A stretch of DNA of 51,509 nucleotides, from NCBI GenBank assembly GCA_022791685.1, contig JAAVZO010000018.1, positions 1 through 51,509 of the forward strand, written 5' to 3'. The notes below the pieces were generated by a model. The model did not search any database. It worked only from the letters and a program-made list of their open reading frames with translations, and was not told the DNA's origin. Below, piece by piece: positions 15,013 to 23,674 of this stretch (position 1 is its first letter; the number at the start of each line of letters is the position of its first letter). The DNA is from Clostridiales bacterium. GTDB taxonomy: Bacteria > Bacillota > Clostridia > Oscillospirales > CAG-272. Made by a program: the position numbers and the translations under genes.

Positions 15013-16281
15013 ATGAAACAAAACATACTAATTGTAGGCGGCGGCGGGCGTGAGCATACTATCGCTGTTAAGCTGCACGAAAGCCCGAATTGCGGGAAGC
15101 TGTACTGCGCGCCCGGAAATGGCGGAACAGCTGAGATATGCGAGAACCTGCCGATAAAGGCGACCGATGTTGAAGGTGTTGTTAAGGCGGCGAAGGAGCT
15201 CGGGGTCGACCTCGTGTTTGTAGCGCCCGACGACCCGCTTATGCTCGGAATGGTGGATAAGCTTGAAGAAGCCGGTATTCGTGCGTTCGGGCCGCGCGCC
15301 AATGCTGCTATTATCGAGGGCAGTAAGGTGTTCTCGAAGGAGTTCATGAAGAAGTACGGTATACCGACCGCCGCTTATGAGGTGTTCGACAACTCGGCGG
15401 ACGCGATTGCGTATATTAAGGAACAGAATAGTTTCCCGACCGTTATTAAGGCGGAGGGACTCGCGCTCGGTAAGGGCGTTATTATCGCTGAGGACATGGC
15501 GGCGGCTGAGGCTGGTGTGCATGAAATCATGGACGACAAGATGTTCGGTGATGCCGGAAATCGCGTAGTTATCGAGGAATTTTTGACTGGCCCGGAAGTG
15601 TCGGTGCTTGCGTTTACTGACGGCAAAACGGTCGTTCCGATGGTGTCGGCGCAGGACCACAAGCGTGCGTTCGACCACGACAAGGGTCCGAATACTGGCG
15701 GTATGGGCACGTTCTCGCCAAGCCGCATTTACTCGGACGAAATCGCGGCGCTCTGTATGCAGACGATATTCAAGCCGACTATCGAGTCGATGGCTAAAGA
15801 GGGCAGACCGTTCAAGGGCGTTATCTACTTTGGTTTGATGATAACCAACAACGGTCCGAAGGTGATCGAGTACAACGCGCGCTTTGGCGACCCCGAAACT
15901 CAGGTCGTTCTGCCGCGCTTGAAGACCGACTTCATCGACATTATCAACGCCGTGATCGACGAGAAGCTCGACACGCTCAACATCGAGTGGGAGGACAACG
16001 CCTGCGTCTGCGTAGTCGCAGCGTCTGGCGGATATCCTGTCAAGTACGCGAAGGGCTACAAGATAAGCGGTCTCGATTGGTTCAAGGATAAGCCGGAGCT
16101 GATGGTGTTCCACGCCGGAACTGACGTGAAGGACGGCGAGCTTGTAACATCTGGTGGACGCGTGCTCGGCGTGACCGCGAAGGGAGCAAACCTCGACGAC
16201 GCGATAGCTAAGGCGTACGACGCTATAGGTCACGTGGAATTCAAGGATATGCACTACCGCCGCGATATCGGAATCAAATAA
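15013..16281 (+). CDS. purD: Phosphoribosylamine-glycine ligase
   Basis: PurD joins 5-phosphoribosylamine and glycine with ATP, the second step of purine synthesis. The 422-residue protein has the start ILIVGGGGREHTIAVKLHES of the N-terminal domain and AFGPRANAAIIEGSKVFSKEFM. The ATP-grasp core follows: FPTVIKAEGLALGKGVIIAED with the nucleotide-binding Lys, EEFLTGPEVSVLAFTDG, AQDHKRAFDHDKGPNTGGMG, and EYNARFGDPETQVVLPRL with metal-binding Glu and Asn. Length and motif order are full. AAGGA lies 7 bases before the ATG. It is separate from other purine genes in this window but begins the run of closely packed genes to ispH-S1, so it may head that operon. Confidence 0.97.
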   Translation: MKQNILIVGGGGREHTIAVKLHESPNCGKLYCAPGNGGTAEICENLPIKATDVEGVVKAAKELGVDLVFVAPDDPLMLGMVDKLEEAGIRAFGPRANAAIIEGSKVFSKEFMKKYGIPTAAYEVFDNSADAIAYIKEQNSFPTVIKAEGLALGKGVIIAEDMAAAEAGVHEIMDDKMFGDAGNRVVIEEFLTGPEVSVLAFTDGKTVVPMVSAQDHKRAFDHDKGPNTGGMGTFSPSRIYSDEIAALCMQTIFKPTIESMAKEGRPFKGVIYFGLMITNNGPKVIEYNARFGDPETQVVLPRLKTDFIDIINAVIDEKLDTLNIEWEDNACVCVVAASGGYPVKYAKGYKISGLDWFKDKPELMVFHAGTDVKDGELVTSGGRVLGVTAKGANLDDAIAKAYDAIGHVEFKDMHYRRDIGIK

Positions 16282-16301
16282 GGACACGAACGTTAAATAT
16301 T

Positions 16302-16335
16302 GAAGGAGAAAACGCTGCTGCGGTGCAGCAGCGTT
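16302..16335 (+). promoter_or_regulatory. Shine-Dalgarno followed by a perfect hairpin before the RpiR start
   Basis: GAAGGAG (16302-16308) is followed by an 11-bp perfect stem (16311-16321 with 16325-16335, loop GGT) and then the ATG at 16345. Folding shortens the gap between the ribosome-binding site and the start. Alternatively the hairpin is a terminator for purD and the regulator starts at the in-frame CTG or TTG near 16300-16316. Confidence 0.5.
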
Positions 16336-16344
16336 CCCGAAAAA

Positions 16345-17235
16345 ATGACTAACGAAATTCAGAAATCTACCGACATTTTAAAGCTGATACAGAAAAAACA
16401 CAGTACATTCTCTAAAGGTCAAAAACAGATCGCTGCGTTTATGCTCGAGCATTACGACAAAGCTGCGTACATGACTGCTGCTAAGCTCGGCGCGCTCGTC
16501 GGCGTGTCTGAGTCGACGGTCGTGCGGTTTGCAATCGAGCTCGGCTTCGACGGCTACCCCGAATTGCAGCACTCGCTTCAGGAGCTCATCCGCACGAAGC
16601 TGACCACGTTGCAGCGTATCGAGATAACGAACGACCGTATCGGCGACGCTGATCTACTCGAGAAGGTGCTCTGCTCGGATATCGACAAGATAAAGCGCAC
16701 GCTTGAAGAGGTCGACCGCGACAGCTTTAACAATGCGGTAGATGCAATGATAGGCGCGAAGATGGTGTATATTATCGGTATGCGCTCGTCCTCGTCGCTG
16801 GCAAGCTTTTTATATCATTATCTCAATCTGATATTCCCGCACGTAAGACTTGTGCGCACGACCTCCGGCTCTGAGATATTCGAGCAGATTCTGCGCATAT
16901 CGAAGGACGACGTTATAATCGGCATCAGCTTTCCGCGCTATTCGAAGCGTATCATAAACGCGCTCGGCTATGCGAAGAAACAGTCGGCGCACGTTATTGC
17001 GATTACCGACAGCGCCGCGTCGCCTATAGCTGAGGGAGCGGACGATCTATTGCTTGCTAAGAGCGATATGGCGTCGTTCGTCGATTCACTCGTCGCGCCG
17101 CTTTCGATAATCAACGCGCTTATAGTTGCGATCGGGCGCAAAAAGCAGGACGAGGTCGCCGAAACCTTCCAGAAGCTCGAGGACATCTGGGATGAGTACG
17201 ATGTCTACGAGAAATCAAGTGAGAATAATCAATGA
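16345..17235 (+). CDS. MurR/RpiR-family transcriptional regulator
   Basis: A 296-residue regulator with an N-terminal RpiR helix-turn-helix (TFSKGQKQIAAFMLEHYDKAAYMTAAKLGALVGVSESTVVRFAIELGF in pieces: KLGALVGVSESTVVRFA is the recognition part). A C-terminal SIS sugar-phosphate-binding domain follows at about residues 120-255 (VYIIGMRSSSSLASFLYHYL, IIGISFPRYSKRIINALG, VIAITDSAASPIAEGADDLL). Such proteins sense phosphosugars and control sugar-catabolic genes. The start at 16345 (MTNEIQKS) is favoured by similarity but lies 36 bases from GAAGGAG, with a perfect hairpin between. The gene overlaps the flavoprotein gene by 4 bases (ATGA). Its target is not evident; the neighbours are housekeeping genes. 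Confidence 0.88.
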   Translation: MTNEIQKSTDILKLIQKKHSTFSKGQKQIAAFMLEHYDKAAYMTAAKLGALVGVSESTVVRFAIELGFDGYPELQHSLQELIRTKLTTLQRIEITNDRIGDADLLEKVLCSDIDKIKRTLEEVDRDSFNNAVDAMIGAKMVYIIGMRSSSSLASFLYHYLNLIFPHVRLVRTTSGSEIFEQILRISKDDVIIGISFPRYSKRIINALGYAKKQSAHVIAITDSAASPIAEGADDLLLAKSDMASFVDSLVAPLSIINALIVAIGRKKQDEVAETFQKLEDIWDEYDVYEKSSENNQ

Positions 17236-18458
17236 AAAATATAGGAATAATCGGTGCGGGAGCTGCCGGAATGACCGCGGCGATTTTTGCCGCTGAGGCT
17301 GGCGCGAAGGTTACGATAATCGAGCGAAACGACCGTCTTGGAAAGAAGTTGCTCATAACAGGAAAGGGTCGCTGCAATGTCACCAACAACAGCGACGTGA
17401 ACACGCACATCGAGAATATCCCGACGAATCCGCGGTTTATGTACGCGGCGCTGAATTCGTTCACGCCGTATGATACGATGGCTCTATTTGAAGAGCTCGG
17501 CGTGCCGCTTAAAACTGAGCGCGGTGACCGCGTATTTCCGGTTTCCGACCGCGCCGCCGATATTTGCGGTGCTCTCAAACGTCGGCTGAATCAGCTTAGC
17601 GTTGAGGTGCTGCACGAGCGCGCGTCGCATATTTTGACTCGCGACGGACAGGCGGTCGGTGTTGCAACTGAGCACGGTCAACACGAGTTTGACGCGGTGA
17701 TATTCGCGACGGGCGGTGCGTCATACCCGCTTACAGGTTCGACCGGCGACGGCTATAAAATGGCGCGTGAGCTGGGGCATACGATAATCGAGCCGAAGCC
17801 TGCGCTCGTTCCTGTCGAATGCGCTGAAAAGTGGGCGAAGGAGCTGATGGGACTGTCGCTGAAAAACGTGAATCTGACGGTGCTCGATGCTGGCGGAAAT
17901 GAAATCTATTCTGAGCTCGGCGAGCTGCTGTTCACGCATTTTGGAGTATCCGGTCCGCTCGTATTGTCGGCTTCAAGCCACATGAAGGGGCTGCCGAACA
18001 AGAAGTATACACTCAAAATCGACCTAAAGCCCGCGCTCGATGAAGCGACGCTTGACAAGCGTTTGCAGTCAGATTTCGCGAAATATCAGAATCGCGATTT
18101 CATTAACGCGCTCGGTGATCTGCTGCCGATAAAGCTGATTCCGGTCGCGATCATGCTGTCGGGAGTCGACGGACGCAAAAAGGTGAACGTAATCACGCGT
18201 GAGGAGCGGCGCGCGCTGCTCGAAGTGATAAAGGGACTTACGCTGACTGCGACTCGCTTCCGTCCGATAGATGAAGCTATAGTTACCTCGGGCGGAGTGT
18301 CGGTGAAGGAGATATCGCCGAAAACGATGGAGTCGAAGCTGGTAAGCGGTCTGTATTTCGCCGGAGAGGTAATCGACGTTGACGCGTACACTGGCGGATT
18401 CAACTTGCAGATAGCATTCGCGACCGCACATTTGGCAGCTGTAAACGCGGCGGAGTAG
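17232..18458 (+). CDS. NAD(P)/FAD-dependent oxidoreductase (BaiN/HI0933 family)
   Basis: A 408-residue flavoprotein of the HI0933/BaiN family. The N-terminal dinucleotide-binding motif is IGIIGAGAAGMTAAIFAAEAG, followed by the family motif GKGRCNVTNNSD near residues 49-60 and a second motif VIFATGGASYPLTGSTGDGY near 156-175. The C-terminal flavin-binding region reads TSGGVSVKEISPKTMESKLV, FAGEVIDVDAYTGGFNLQ, IAFATAHLA. Some relatives act on bile acids (BaiN) but most have no established substrate, so no bile-acid claim is made. It overlaps the RpiR gene by 4 bases and precedes cmk by 20 bases, a gene order often seen in Clostridia (flavoprotein-cmk-plsC-ispH). The stop codon is TAG. Confidence 0.92.
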   Translation: MKNIGIIGAGAAGMTAAIFAAEAGAKVTIIERNDRLGKKLLITGKGRCNVTNNSDVNTHIENIPTNPRFMYAALNSFTPYDTMALFEELGVPLKTERGDRVFPVSDRAADICGALKRRLNQLSVEVLHERASHILTRDGQAVGVATEHGQHEFDAVIFATGGASYPLTGSTGDGYKMARELGHTIIEPKPALVPVECAEKWAKELMGLSLKNVNLTVLDAGGNEIYSELGELLFTHFGVSGPLVLSASSHMKGLPNKKYTLKIDLKPALDEATLDKRLQSDFAKYQNRDFINALGDLLPIKLIPVAIMLSGVDGRKKVNVITREERRALLEVIKGLTLTATRFRPIDEAIVTSGGVSVKEISPKTMESKLVSGLYFAGEVIDVDAYTGGFNLQIAFATAHLAAVNAAE

Positions 18459-18478
18459 GCGCAGAAAGGAACAAACTT

Positions 18479-19144
18479 ATGATACGAATTGCACTCGATG
18501 GACCGGGCGGGGCAGGTAAGAGCTCACTCGCAAAGGAGTTAGCGAAGCGGCTTGGTATCGTCTATCTTGATACCGGCGCGCTCTACCGTACAGTCGGACT
18601 GTGGGCTAAAATGAATGATACCGACCCGAAGGACGCTGATAAGATCGGCGAACTGCTTGGAAAGCTCAATATTGACGTGAAAATCGAGAACGGCGCGCAG
18701 GTCGTATATCTCAACGGCGAGCCTGTCGGGGATAAGATACGCACGCCGGAGATGTCGATGTATGCGTCAGCGGTATCGGCGCTGCCGTGTGTACGTGAGT
18801 TTTTGCTCGAAACGCAGCGCAGCTTTGCGCGTACGAACTCGGTCATAATGGACGGACGCGATATCGGTACGGTCATACTGCCCGACGCGGATGTCAAAAT
18901 TTTCCTTACAGCTTCTGAGGAGGTGCGCGCTAAACGACGCTTGCTCGAGCTTCAGGCGAAGGGGATCGCTGCGACATTTGACGAAGTGCTTTCCGATATG
19001 CACAGACGCGACACTGCCGATGCGAGCCGCGATATCGCACCTGCCGTAGCTGCTGCGGACGCGGTAATTCTCGATAATTCGGACCTCGATACAGAGGGCA
19101 CGATTGAAGCGGCGCTGAAAATAATTGAGGACGCGGTGAAATGA
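18479..19144 (+). CDS. cmk: Cytidylate kinase
   Basis: Cmk phosphorylates CMP and dCMP with ATP in nucleotide salvage and lipid-linked CMP recycling. The 221-residue protein has the P-loop GPGGAGKSSLAKELAKRLG at residues 8-26, YLDTGALYRTVGLWA for the CMP site, and MDGRDIGTVILPDADVKIFL, the strongly conserved RDIGT segment. The lid region is EVRAKRRLLELQAKG and the C-terminal motif is RDTADASRDIAPAVAAADA. AGAAAGGA precedes the ATG by 8 bases. It overlaps plsC by 4 bases (ATGA), so translation is probably coupled, and it lies within the flavoprotein-cmk-plsC-ispH run. Confidence 0.97.
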   Translation: MIRIALDGPGGAGKSSLAKELAKRLGIVYLDTGALYRTVGLWAKMNDTDPKDADKIGELLGKLNIDVKIENGAQVVYLNGEPVGDKIRTPEMSMYASAVSALPCVREFLLETQRSFARTNSVIMDGRDIGTVILPDADVKIFLTASEEVRAKRRLLELQAKGIAATFDEVLSDMHRRDTADASRDIAPAVAAADAVILDNSDLDTEGTIEAALKIIEDAVK

Positions 19145-19752
19145 ACTTTTACGAAAAAGCGCATAAATACCTCGCTAAGCTCATTATCAAGATGTTCCGC
19201 ATAACCGTTGTCGGAGGCGAGAACGAGCCGTCAGATGGCGGTTATATCGCGTGTGCGAATCACATCTCATTTTTTGACGTGATCGTTATGGCGGTCGCAA
19301 TGCAGCGTCAGATCCGCTATATGGCGAAAAAGGAACTGTTCGGAATACCGATAATAGGTAAGCTTATAACGTCGCTTGGCGCGTTTCCAGTCGACCGTAA
19401 AGGCAATTCGGCGGGCTCTATCCGCAACTCGATAAAGCTGCTTCAAAGCGGCGAGGTCGTCGGTATGTACCCAACCGGACATCGCTTTGCTGGCGTAGAC
19501 GTAGAAACTACGCGTGACGCGGTAAAGGGCGGCGCAGGTATGGCTGCTTATCACGCTAAAGTTCCGGTACTTCCAATGTATATTAAGACGAAAAACTCTA
19601 AAACTCGGCTCTTCCGACCGATCACTATATATGTGGGAAAGCCGATATCATACGACGAGTTCGGATTTACTAAGGGCGGCTCGGCCGAATATCAACAGGC
19701 ATCAATGCTTATTTTCGATCGTATAGTGGAGTTGAAGCAGAGTCATGGCTGA
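19141..19752 (+). CDS. plsC: 1-acyl-sn-glycerol-3-phosphate acyltransferase
   Basis: PlsC acylates lysophosphatidic acid at position 2 to give phosphatidic acid, the precursor of membrane phospholipids. The 203-residue membrane-associated protein shows the catalytic HX4D motif in CANHISFFDVIV (His and Asp), the second block MAKKELFGIPIIGKLITSLGAFPVDR, and MYPTGHRF, a variant of the usual PEGTR block in which the Glu and the TR pair are not conserved. The last block, VPVLPMYI, is present. The N-terminus (KYLAKLIIKMFRITVVGG) is moderately hydrophobic. The variant third block is worth noting but occurs in divergent PlsC-like proteins. It overlaps cmk by 4 bases and ispH by 8 bases. Confidence 0.9.
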   Translation: MNFYEKAHKYLAKLIIKMFRITVVGGENEPSDGGYIACANHISFFDVIVMAVAMQRQIRYMAKKELFGIPIIGKLITSLGAFPVDRKGNSAGSIRNSIKLLQSGEVVGMYPTGHRFAGVDVETTRDAVKGGAGMAAYHAKVPVLPMYIKTKNSKTRLFRPITIYVGKPISYDEFGFTKGGSAEYQQASMLIFDRIVELKQSHG

Positions 19753-21706
19753 GATAACCGTTGCAAAGCTTGCCGGCTTCTGTTTTGGAGTCAGCCGCGC
19801 CGTCGATACCGTCGAGAGTTCGATCGGTACAGGCGGTAGGCTATACACGCTTGGCAAGCTTATCCACAATCCCGGATTTATCCGGTCGCTCGAAGATAAA
19901 GGTGTGAAAGTCATCAGCGCCGATGATCTCGAGCGTATATTTGACGAAACAAACGTCAATAATGAAACAACGATATTTACACGTGCACACGGAATCACAC
20001 GAGAGCTCAGCGAGCAGCTCGAGGATTACGCGTCGCGGAATAAATATTTTCACGTGCGCGACTGCACCTGTCCGTATGTGAAAAAAATACATCGAATCGC
20101 GCTCGACCACACTTCGCGCGATTCGGTGATGTGCGTGCTCGGCGATGAAGGACACCCCGAGGTGCAGGGAATCGTCAGCTACGCGCGCGGCGAGTATATA
20201 GTTGAAAAGACAGCTGATGAGTTGGCTTCCAGTCTCAAAAAAGCCAATATATGTAATAAAAACATTATATTGGTTGCGCAAACTACACAAAGTTTAAAAG
20301 AATGGGAAAAAACTCAGAAAATTATCAAAAAACTATATACAAATTCAAAAATTTATGATACAATATGTAGTGTAACAGAAAATAGGCAGAATGAAGTCTT
20401 GAAGCTATCCCGAAAAATGGATATGATGATTATTATTGGCGGAAAAGACAGCTCAAATACGGCTAAGCTTTATTCCATCAGTAAAGAAAATTTGGATTTG
20501 ACGTTTTTGATTGAAGATGCTTCCTCCATTCCGCTCAAGTATGTTAAACCCCATATGAAGGTGGGAATCGCCGCAGGAGCTTCGACTCCGGGCGAAATTA
20601 TTCAGGAGGTTCAAAATATTATGAGCGAGAACAACGAAAAAACATTTGAAGAGATGGTTGAGGAATCCCTCAAGCCCATCAACAACGGTGACCGTGTAAA
20701 GGGTGTTATCACCTCTGTATCGGACAACGAGATCCACGTGGATATCGGAGCTAAGTTTACCGGAATTATTACATATTCCGAGGTTACTGACGATCCTTCC
20801 GCAAAGATCACCGACCTCTACAAGCCCGGTGACGAAATCGAGGCTGTAGTTATGAAGGTCAACGACGCTGAAGGCGTAGCACAGCTTTCCAAGAGAAAGA
20901 TCGACGTTGCCAAGAACTGGCAGGTCGTTGTTGATGCTAACGCATCCGGCGAAATACTTGAAGCTAAGATCATTGACGTTGTAAATGGCGGCGTTATCGG
21001 TCTTGTTGGCGGCGTTCGCGTATTCATTCCGGCTTCGCAGTCTGGTCTTATGAGAGACGCTGATCTCAATCAGCTTCGCGGACAGGTCAAGAGAGTCAAG
21101 ATCATCGACATCAACGAGCAGAGAAAGCGCGTAGTCGCTTCTATCCGCGTAGTTGAAAGAGCTGAAAACAAGGCTAAGAGAGACGCTTTCTGGTCGCAGG
21201 TAGAGGTAGGTCAGACCTATCACGGCGTAGTTAAGACATTTATGCCTTACGGCGCATTCGTAGACCTCGGCGGCGTTGACGGTATGGTCCACACCTCTGA
21301 GCTCTCGTGGAAGCGCATTAAGCACCCGTCTGAAGTTATCAGCATCGGCGACGAGATCTATGTCATCGTTAAGGCTGTTGACAAGGACGAGAAGAGAATT
21401 TCTCTTACCTACAAGACTCCTGATCAGGATCCGTGGAAGATATTCACTGAAAAGTATCAGGAAGGCGATGTAGCTCAGGTTAAGATCGTTTCGCTTATGG
21501 ACTTTGGCGCTTTTGCTGAGGTCGTACCGGGCGCTGACGGACTTATCCACGTTTCCCAGATCTCTCGTGAGAAGCTCGCTAAGCCGTCCGATGTTCTCAA
21601 TGTCGGCGACGTAGTTGACGCTAAGATCACTAAGATCGATTCTGAGAATCACAAGATCAGCCTGTCGATGAAGGCACTTCTCGACGACGCAGCTGACGAG
21701 GAATAA
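19745..21706 (+). CDS. ispH-rpsA: Fused IspH (HMBPP reductase) and ribosomal protein S1-like protein
   Basis: A 653-residue fusion known from several Clostridia. Residues 1-285 are IspH, the [4Fe-4S] enzyme reducing HMBPP to IPP and DMAPP in the MEP isoprenoid pathway. Cluster cysteines are Cys13 ([11 protein letters not shown]), Cys109 (CTCPYV) and Cys208 ([10 protein letters not shown]), with the catalytic TEN motif present. Residues about 300-650 carry four S1 RNA-binding domains, the last two clearest ([20 protein letters not shown] and [20 protein letters not shown]), ending [10 protein letters not shown]. The segment 20228-20560 inside IspH is much richer in AT than the rest. AGGAGGT at 20604-20610, 10 bases before an in-frame ATG at 20621, could start a separate 361-residue S1 protein. 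It overlaps plsC by 8 bases. Confidence 0.95.
   Translation: MAEITVAKLAGFCFGVSRAVDTVESSIGTGGRLYTLGKLIHNPGFIRSLEDKGVKVISADDLERIFDETNVNNETTIFTRAHGITRELSEQLEDYASRNKYFHVRDCTCPYVKKIHRIALDHTSRDSVMCVLGDEGHPEVQGIVSYARGEYIVEKTADELASSLKKANICNKNIILVAQTTQSLKEWEKTQKIIKKLYTNSKIYDTICSVTENRQNEVLKLSRKMDMMIIIGGKDSSNTAKLYSISKENLDLTFLIEDASSIPLKYVKPHMKVGIAAGASTPGEIIQEVQNIMSENNEKTFEEMVEESLKPINNGDRVKGVITSVSDNEIHVDIGAKFTGIITYSEVTDDPSAKITDLYKPGDEIEAVVMKVNDAEGVAQLSKRKIDVAKNWQVVVDANASGEILEAKIIDVVNGGVIGLVGGVRVFIPASQSGLMRDADLNQLRGQVKRVKIIDINEQRKRVVASIRVVERAENKAKRDAFWSQVEVGQTYHGVVKTFMPYGAFVDLGGVDGMVHTSELSWKRIKHPSEVISIGDEIYVIVKAVDKDEKRISLTYKTPDQDPWKIFTEKYQEGDVAQVKIVSLMDFGAFAEVVPGADGLIHVSQISREKLAKPSDVLNVGDVVDAKITKIDSENHKISLSMKALLDDAADEE
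20604..20623 (+). promoter_or_regulatory. Internal ribosome-binding site and start for a stand-alone S1 protein
   Basis: AGGAGGT (20604-20610), 10 bases, then ATG (20621) in the ispH-S1 frame at the domain boundary ([12 protein letters not shown]). It matches the strongest genic ribosome-binding sites in the window. Confidence 0.55.
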
Positions 21707-21732
21707 GTTATTCTATTCAGTTGAATAATTGA

Positions 21733-21766
21733 AAATGGCGTACAGTCTTCTGACTGTACGCCATTT
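21733..21766. terminator. Terminator of the ispH-S1 operon
   Basis: A 15-bp perfect stem (21733-21747 with 21752-21766) and loop TTCT, then a T-rich tail. It lies between convergent ispH-S1 and the AraC gene. Confidence 0.9.
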
Positions 21767-21786
21767 CTCATTTTTATATGCTCAAG

Positions 21787-22626
21787 TCAAGGTGTGTTCT
21801 CACGGTATTTGCTCGGTGAAAGTCCAGTCTCAGCGCGGAATATGCGACTGAAATACAGTGGGTCTGGGATACCAACTGAGCGCGCGACTTCCGATATCGT
21901 CAGGTTAGGCTGCTCTAATAGCTGTTTTGCCGCGTTGATACGCAGCAGCGTCAGATATCGCTGCGGCGACATTCCGCAGCGCTCGCGAAACAGCACACGC
22001 AGATGTCCTTCGCTCAAAAACACACTTGACGCAAGCTCAGTGACGCTCAGTTCGCGGTCATAGCTCTGATGTATTTTCTCGATCACCTTATCGATTCGTG
22101 TATCCGACTTTCCGGTGCGTCCTGAGTCTGCGCTGAGCCGTGCGATGTCGAGACATAGCTTTGTAATTATTTGTCCAAGCGAGAGCTCAAAAAATCGGTC
22201 GCGTGAGATGAAATCCTGAAATAGCCTCTCGAACCCGGTTATCAGCCGATTATGTATTCCGACCGGATATATGTGTGCATTCAAAAGTCCGCATTCTGAA
22301 AAGATAGATTCAACTTCTTTGCCTGAAAAATGAGCCCAGTAATAGCATACGCCGCTGGTTGTTGCCCAATATTTATAGTAGGTGTGTGGATAATAGAAAA
22401 TCGCGCTGCCGGGCGGCATTAGATAGGTTCTTCCGTTTATCATCGTGTACATTTCGCCGCTTACGAGATATTGAAGGTAGTAATCCTCACGCCCGCGTGG
22501 ATTGTCAGTGGTGAATGGATTGTTTATCACACACGCTCCGGCGCAGTTGACTGCGATCGAACGGTTATCAATTTTTTGATTGCAGTTTCCATCATTCAGA
22601 TTTATATAGTATGATTGATTTTCCAT
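21787..22626 (-). CDS. AraC-family regulator of the first isomerase-dehydrogenase pair
   Basis: A 279-residue regulator with an N-terminal cupin-type effector domain (MPPGSAIFYYPHTYYKYW near residues 85-105) and a C-terminal double helix-turn-helix: LSVTELASSVFLSEGHLRVLF and ITISEVARSVGIPDPLYFSRIF-type second HTH (ISEVARSVGIPDPLYFSRIF), ending TGLSPSKYRENTP. This is the usual layout of sugar-responsive AraC activators. The ATG at 22626 (MENQSYY) follows GGAG by 12 bases; an upstream in-frame start at 22677 is possible. It is divergent from an isomerase-dehydrogenase pair at 22827-24724, its probable target. Direct repeats ATTATACAC (22695-22703 and 22711-22719) in the gap are candidate binding or promoter elements. 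Confidence 0.88.
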   Translation of the reverse strand: MENQSYYINLNDGNCNQKIDNRSIAVNCAGACVINNPFTTDNPRGREDYYLQYLVSGEMYTMINGRTYLMPPGSAIFYYPHTYYKYWATTSGVCYYWAHFSGKEVESIFSECGLLNAHIYPVGIHNRLITGFERLFQDFISRDRFFELSLGQIITKLCLDIARLSADSGRTGKSDTRIDKVIEKIHQSYDRELSVTELASSVFLSEGHLRVLFRERCGMSPQRYLTLLRINAAKQLLEQPNLTISEVARSVGIPDPLYFSRIFRAETGLSPSKYRENTP

Positions 22627-22694
22627 TATATTCGTTTTCTCCATATTGACAAATGGTTTGTGTATAGCTATTTTCAAAAAAATATTGTATACTT

Positions 22695-22719
22695 ATTATA
22701 CACTAAGAACATTATACAC
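22695..22719. promoter_or_regulatory. Direct repeats in the AraC/isomerase divergent region
   Basis: ATTATACAC occurs twice (22695-22703, 22711-22719), 16 bases apart. Leftward each contains a TATAAT box, so the sites may be AraC half-sites, tandem promoters for the regulator, or both. Confidence 0.4.
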
Positions 22720-22763
22720 CATTATTGCTGAATTTGCAAGAGCAAATTGAAAAAATTATACTT

Positions 22764-22791
22764 TTGAGAAATTTAACGTTGTTAGCATAAT
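22764..22791 (+). promoter_or_regulatory. Possible promoter for the isomerase-dehydrogenase pair
   Basis: TTGAGA (22764-22769), 16 bases, CATAAT (22786-22791). It is weaker than most promoters here, as expected for an activator-dependent gene. Confidence 0.45.
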
Positions 22792-22826
22792 AATTGTATA
22801 TTTCATATTGTAGATTGGAGAAAAAA

Positions 22827-23654
22827 ATGAAAGCAGGAATTAACGCATGGTCGGTAAGAGCGGACGCTAACTTTGAGACTATGTTCCGCGAGGTCAAGGA
22901 GGCGGGCTTTGAGGGAATCGAGCTCAACGTCGACAACAGCGGAGTACACGCACTGACGCTCGATATCACCGACGAAAAGCTCGACGAAATCGCGGCGCTG
23001 TCTGACAAATATGCACTGCCTATCGTCAGTATTTCTACCTCACTATGGGGCGGAAATATGGGAGCTGGTACGCCTGAGGCATTCGAAAAATCGAAGCAGA
23101 TCCTCGAGTGTCAGCTGCGCTGCGCAAAGCGGTTTGGCGCTACTGGAATACTCACCGTACCGGGTGGTATGTCTGACACTGTCACACTAAAGCAAGCATT
23201 CGAAAATTCGCGCGATACACTGAAAAAGCTCATCCCGATAATTGAGGAGTACAAAATCAACGTTGGAGTAGAAAACGTCTGGAACGGCTTCTTCACCTCG
23301 CCATTCGATATGGCGACATTCGTCGATTCTATTGGCTGTGAGTATGTCGGAGCATACTATGACCTTGGAAATACTATCGCATTTTCGCGTACTGAGGATT
23401 GGGTGGACATTCTCGGCGGAAGGATCAAAAACGCGCATATCAAGGGCTTCAAGCGCCATTCTGGTCTGAACGGCGGTGGAGATTGGGTCGATATTTCGAA
23501 GAGCAACATTGATTGGACGATAGTAAAGAAAGCGCTTGATGAAGCTGGATATACCGGTTACATAACAGCAGAGGTATTCAAAGCTGACGAAAATATGAGT
23601 TGGACAGACTACTATAAAATGGTCTGCGGCGAAATAAACGATATAATTAAATAA
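22827..23654 (+). CDS. Sugar phosphate isomerase/epimerase (xylose isomerase-like TIM barrel)
   Basis: A 275-residue protein of the AP endonuclease-2/xylose isomerase-like TIM-barrel superfamily, which includes L-xylulose-5-phosphate 3-epimerase, hydroxypyruvate isomerase and IolE/IolI-type inosose enzymes. Metal-binding residues sit at the barrel strand ends: GFEGIELNVD (Glu), VGVENVWNGFF (Glu), GAYYDLGNTIAF (Asp), NAHIKGFKR (His) and YITAEVFKAD (Glu). The start at 22827 (MKAGINAW) follows TTGGAG by 6 bases. It lies 20 bases before a Gfo/Idh dehydrogenase and both are probably controlled by the divergent AraC protein. The exact sugar is not readable; conversion of an oxidised or keto sugar made by the dehydrogenase is the likely job. 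Confidence 0.85.
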   Translation: MKAGINAWSVRADANFETMFREVKEAGFEGIELNVDNSGVHALTLDITDEKLDEIAALSDKYALPIVSISTSLWGGNMGAGTPEAFEKSKQILECQLRCAKRFGATGILTVPGGMSDTVTLKQAFENSRDTLKKLIPIIEEYKINVGVENVWNGFFTSPFDMATFVDSIGCEYVGAYYDLGNTIAFSRTEDWVDILGGRIKNAHIKGFKRHSGLNGGGDWVDISKSNIDWTIVKKALDEAGYTGYITAEVFKADENMSWTDYYKMVCGEINDIIK

Positions 23655-23674
23655 GATTAGGGAGACAAACGATT

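Noticed and set aside
15028..16287. 419-codon open frame on the strand opposite purD
   Set aside because: It lies wholly antisense to a well-supported enzyme, has no family motifs or ribosome-binding site, and arises from the codon usage of purD.
20453..21652. 399-codon open frame antisense to ispH-S1
   Set aside because: It is a shadow of the repeated S1 domains, with no independent start signals or recognisable domains.
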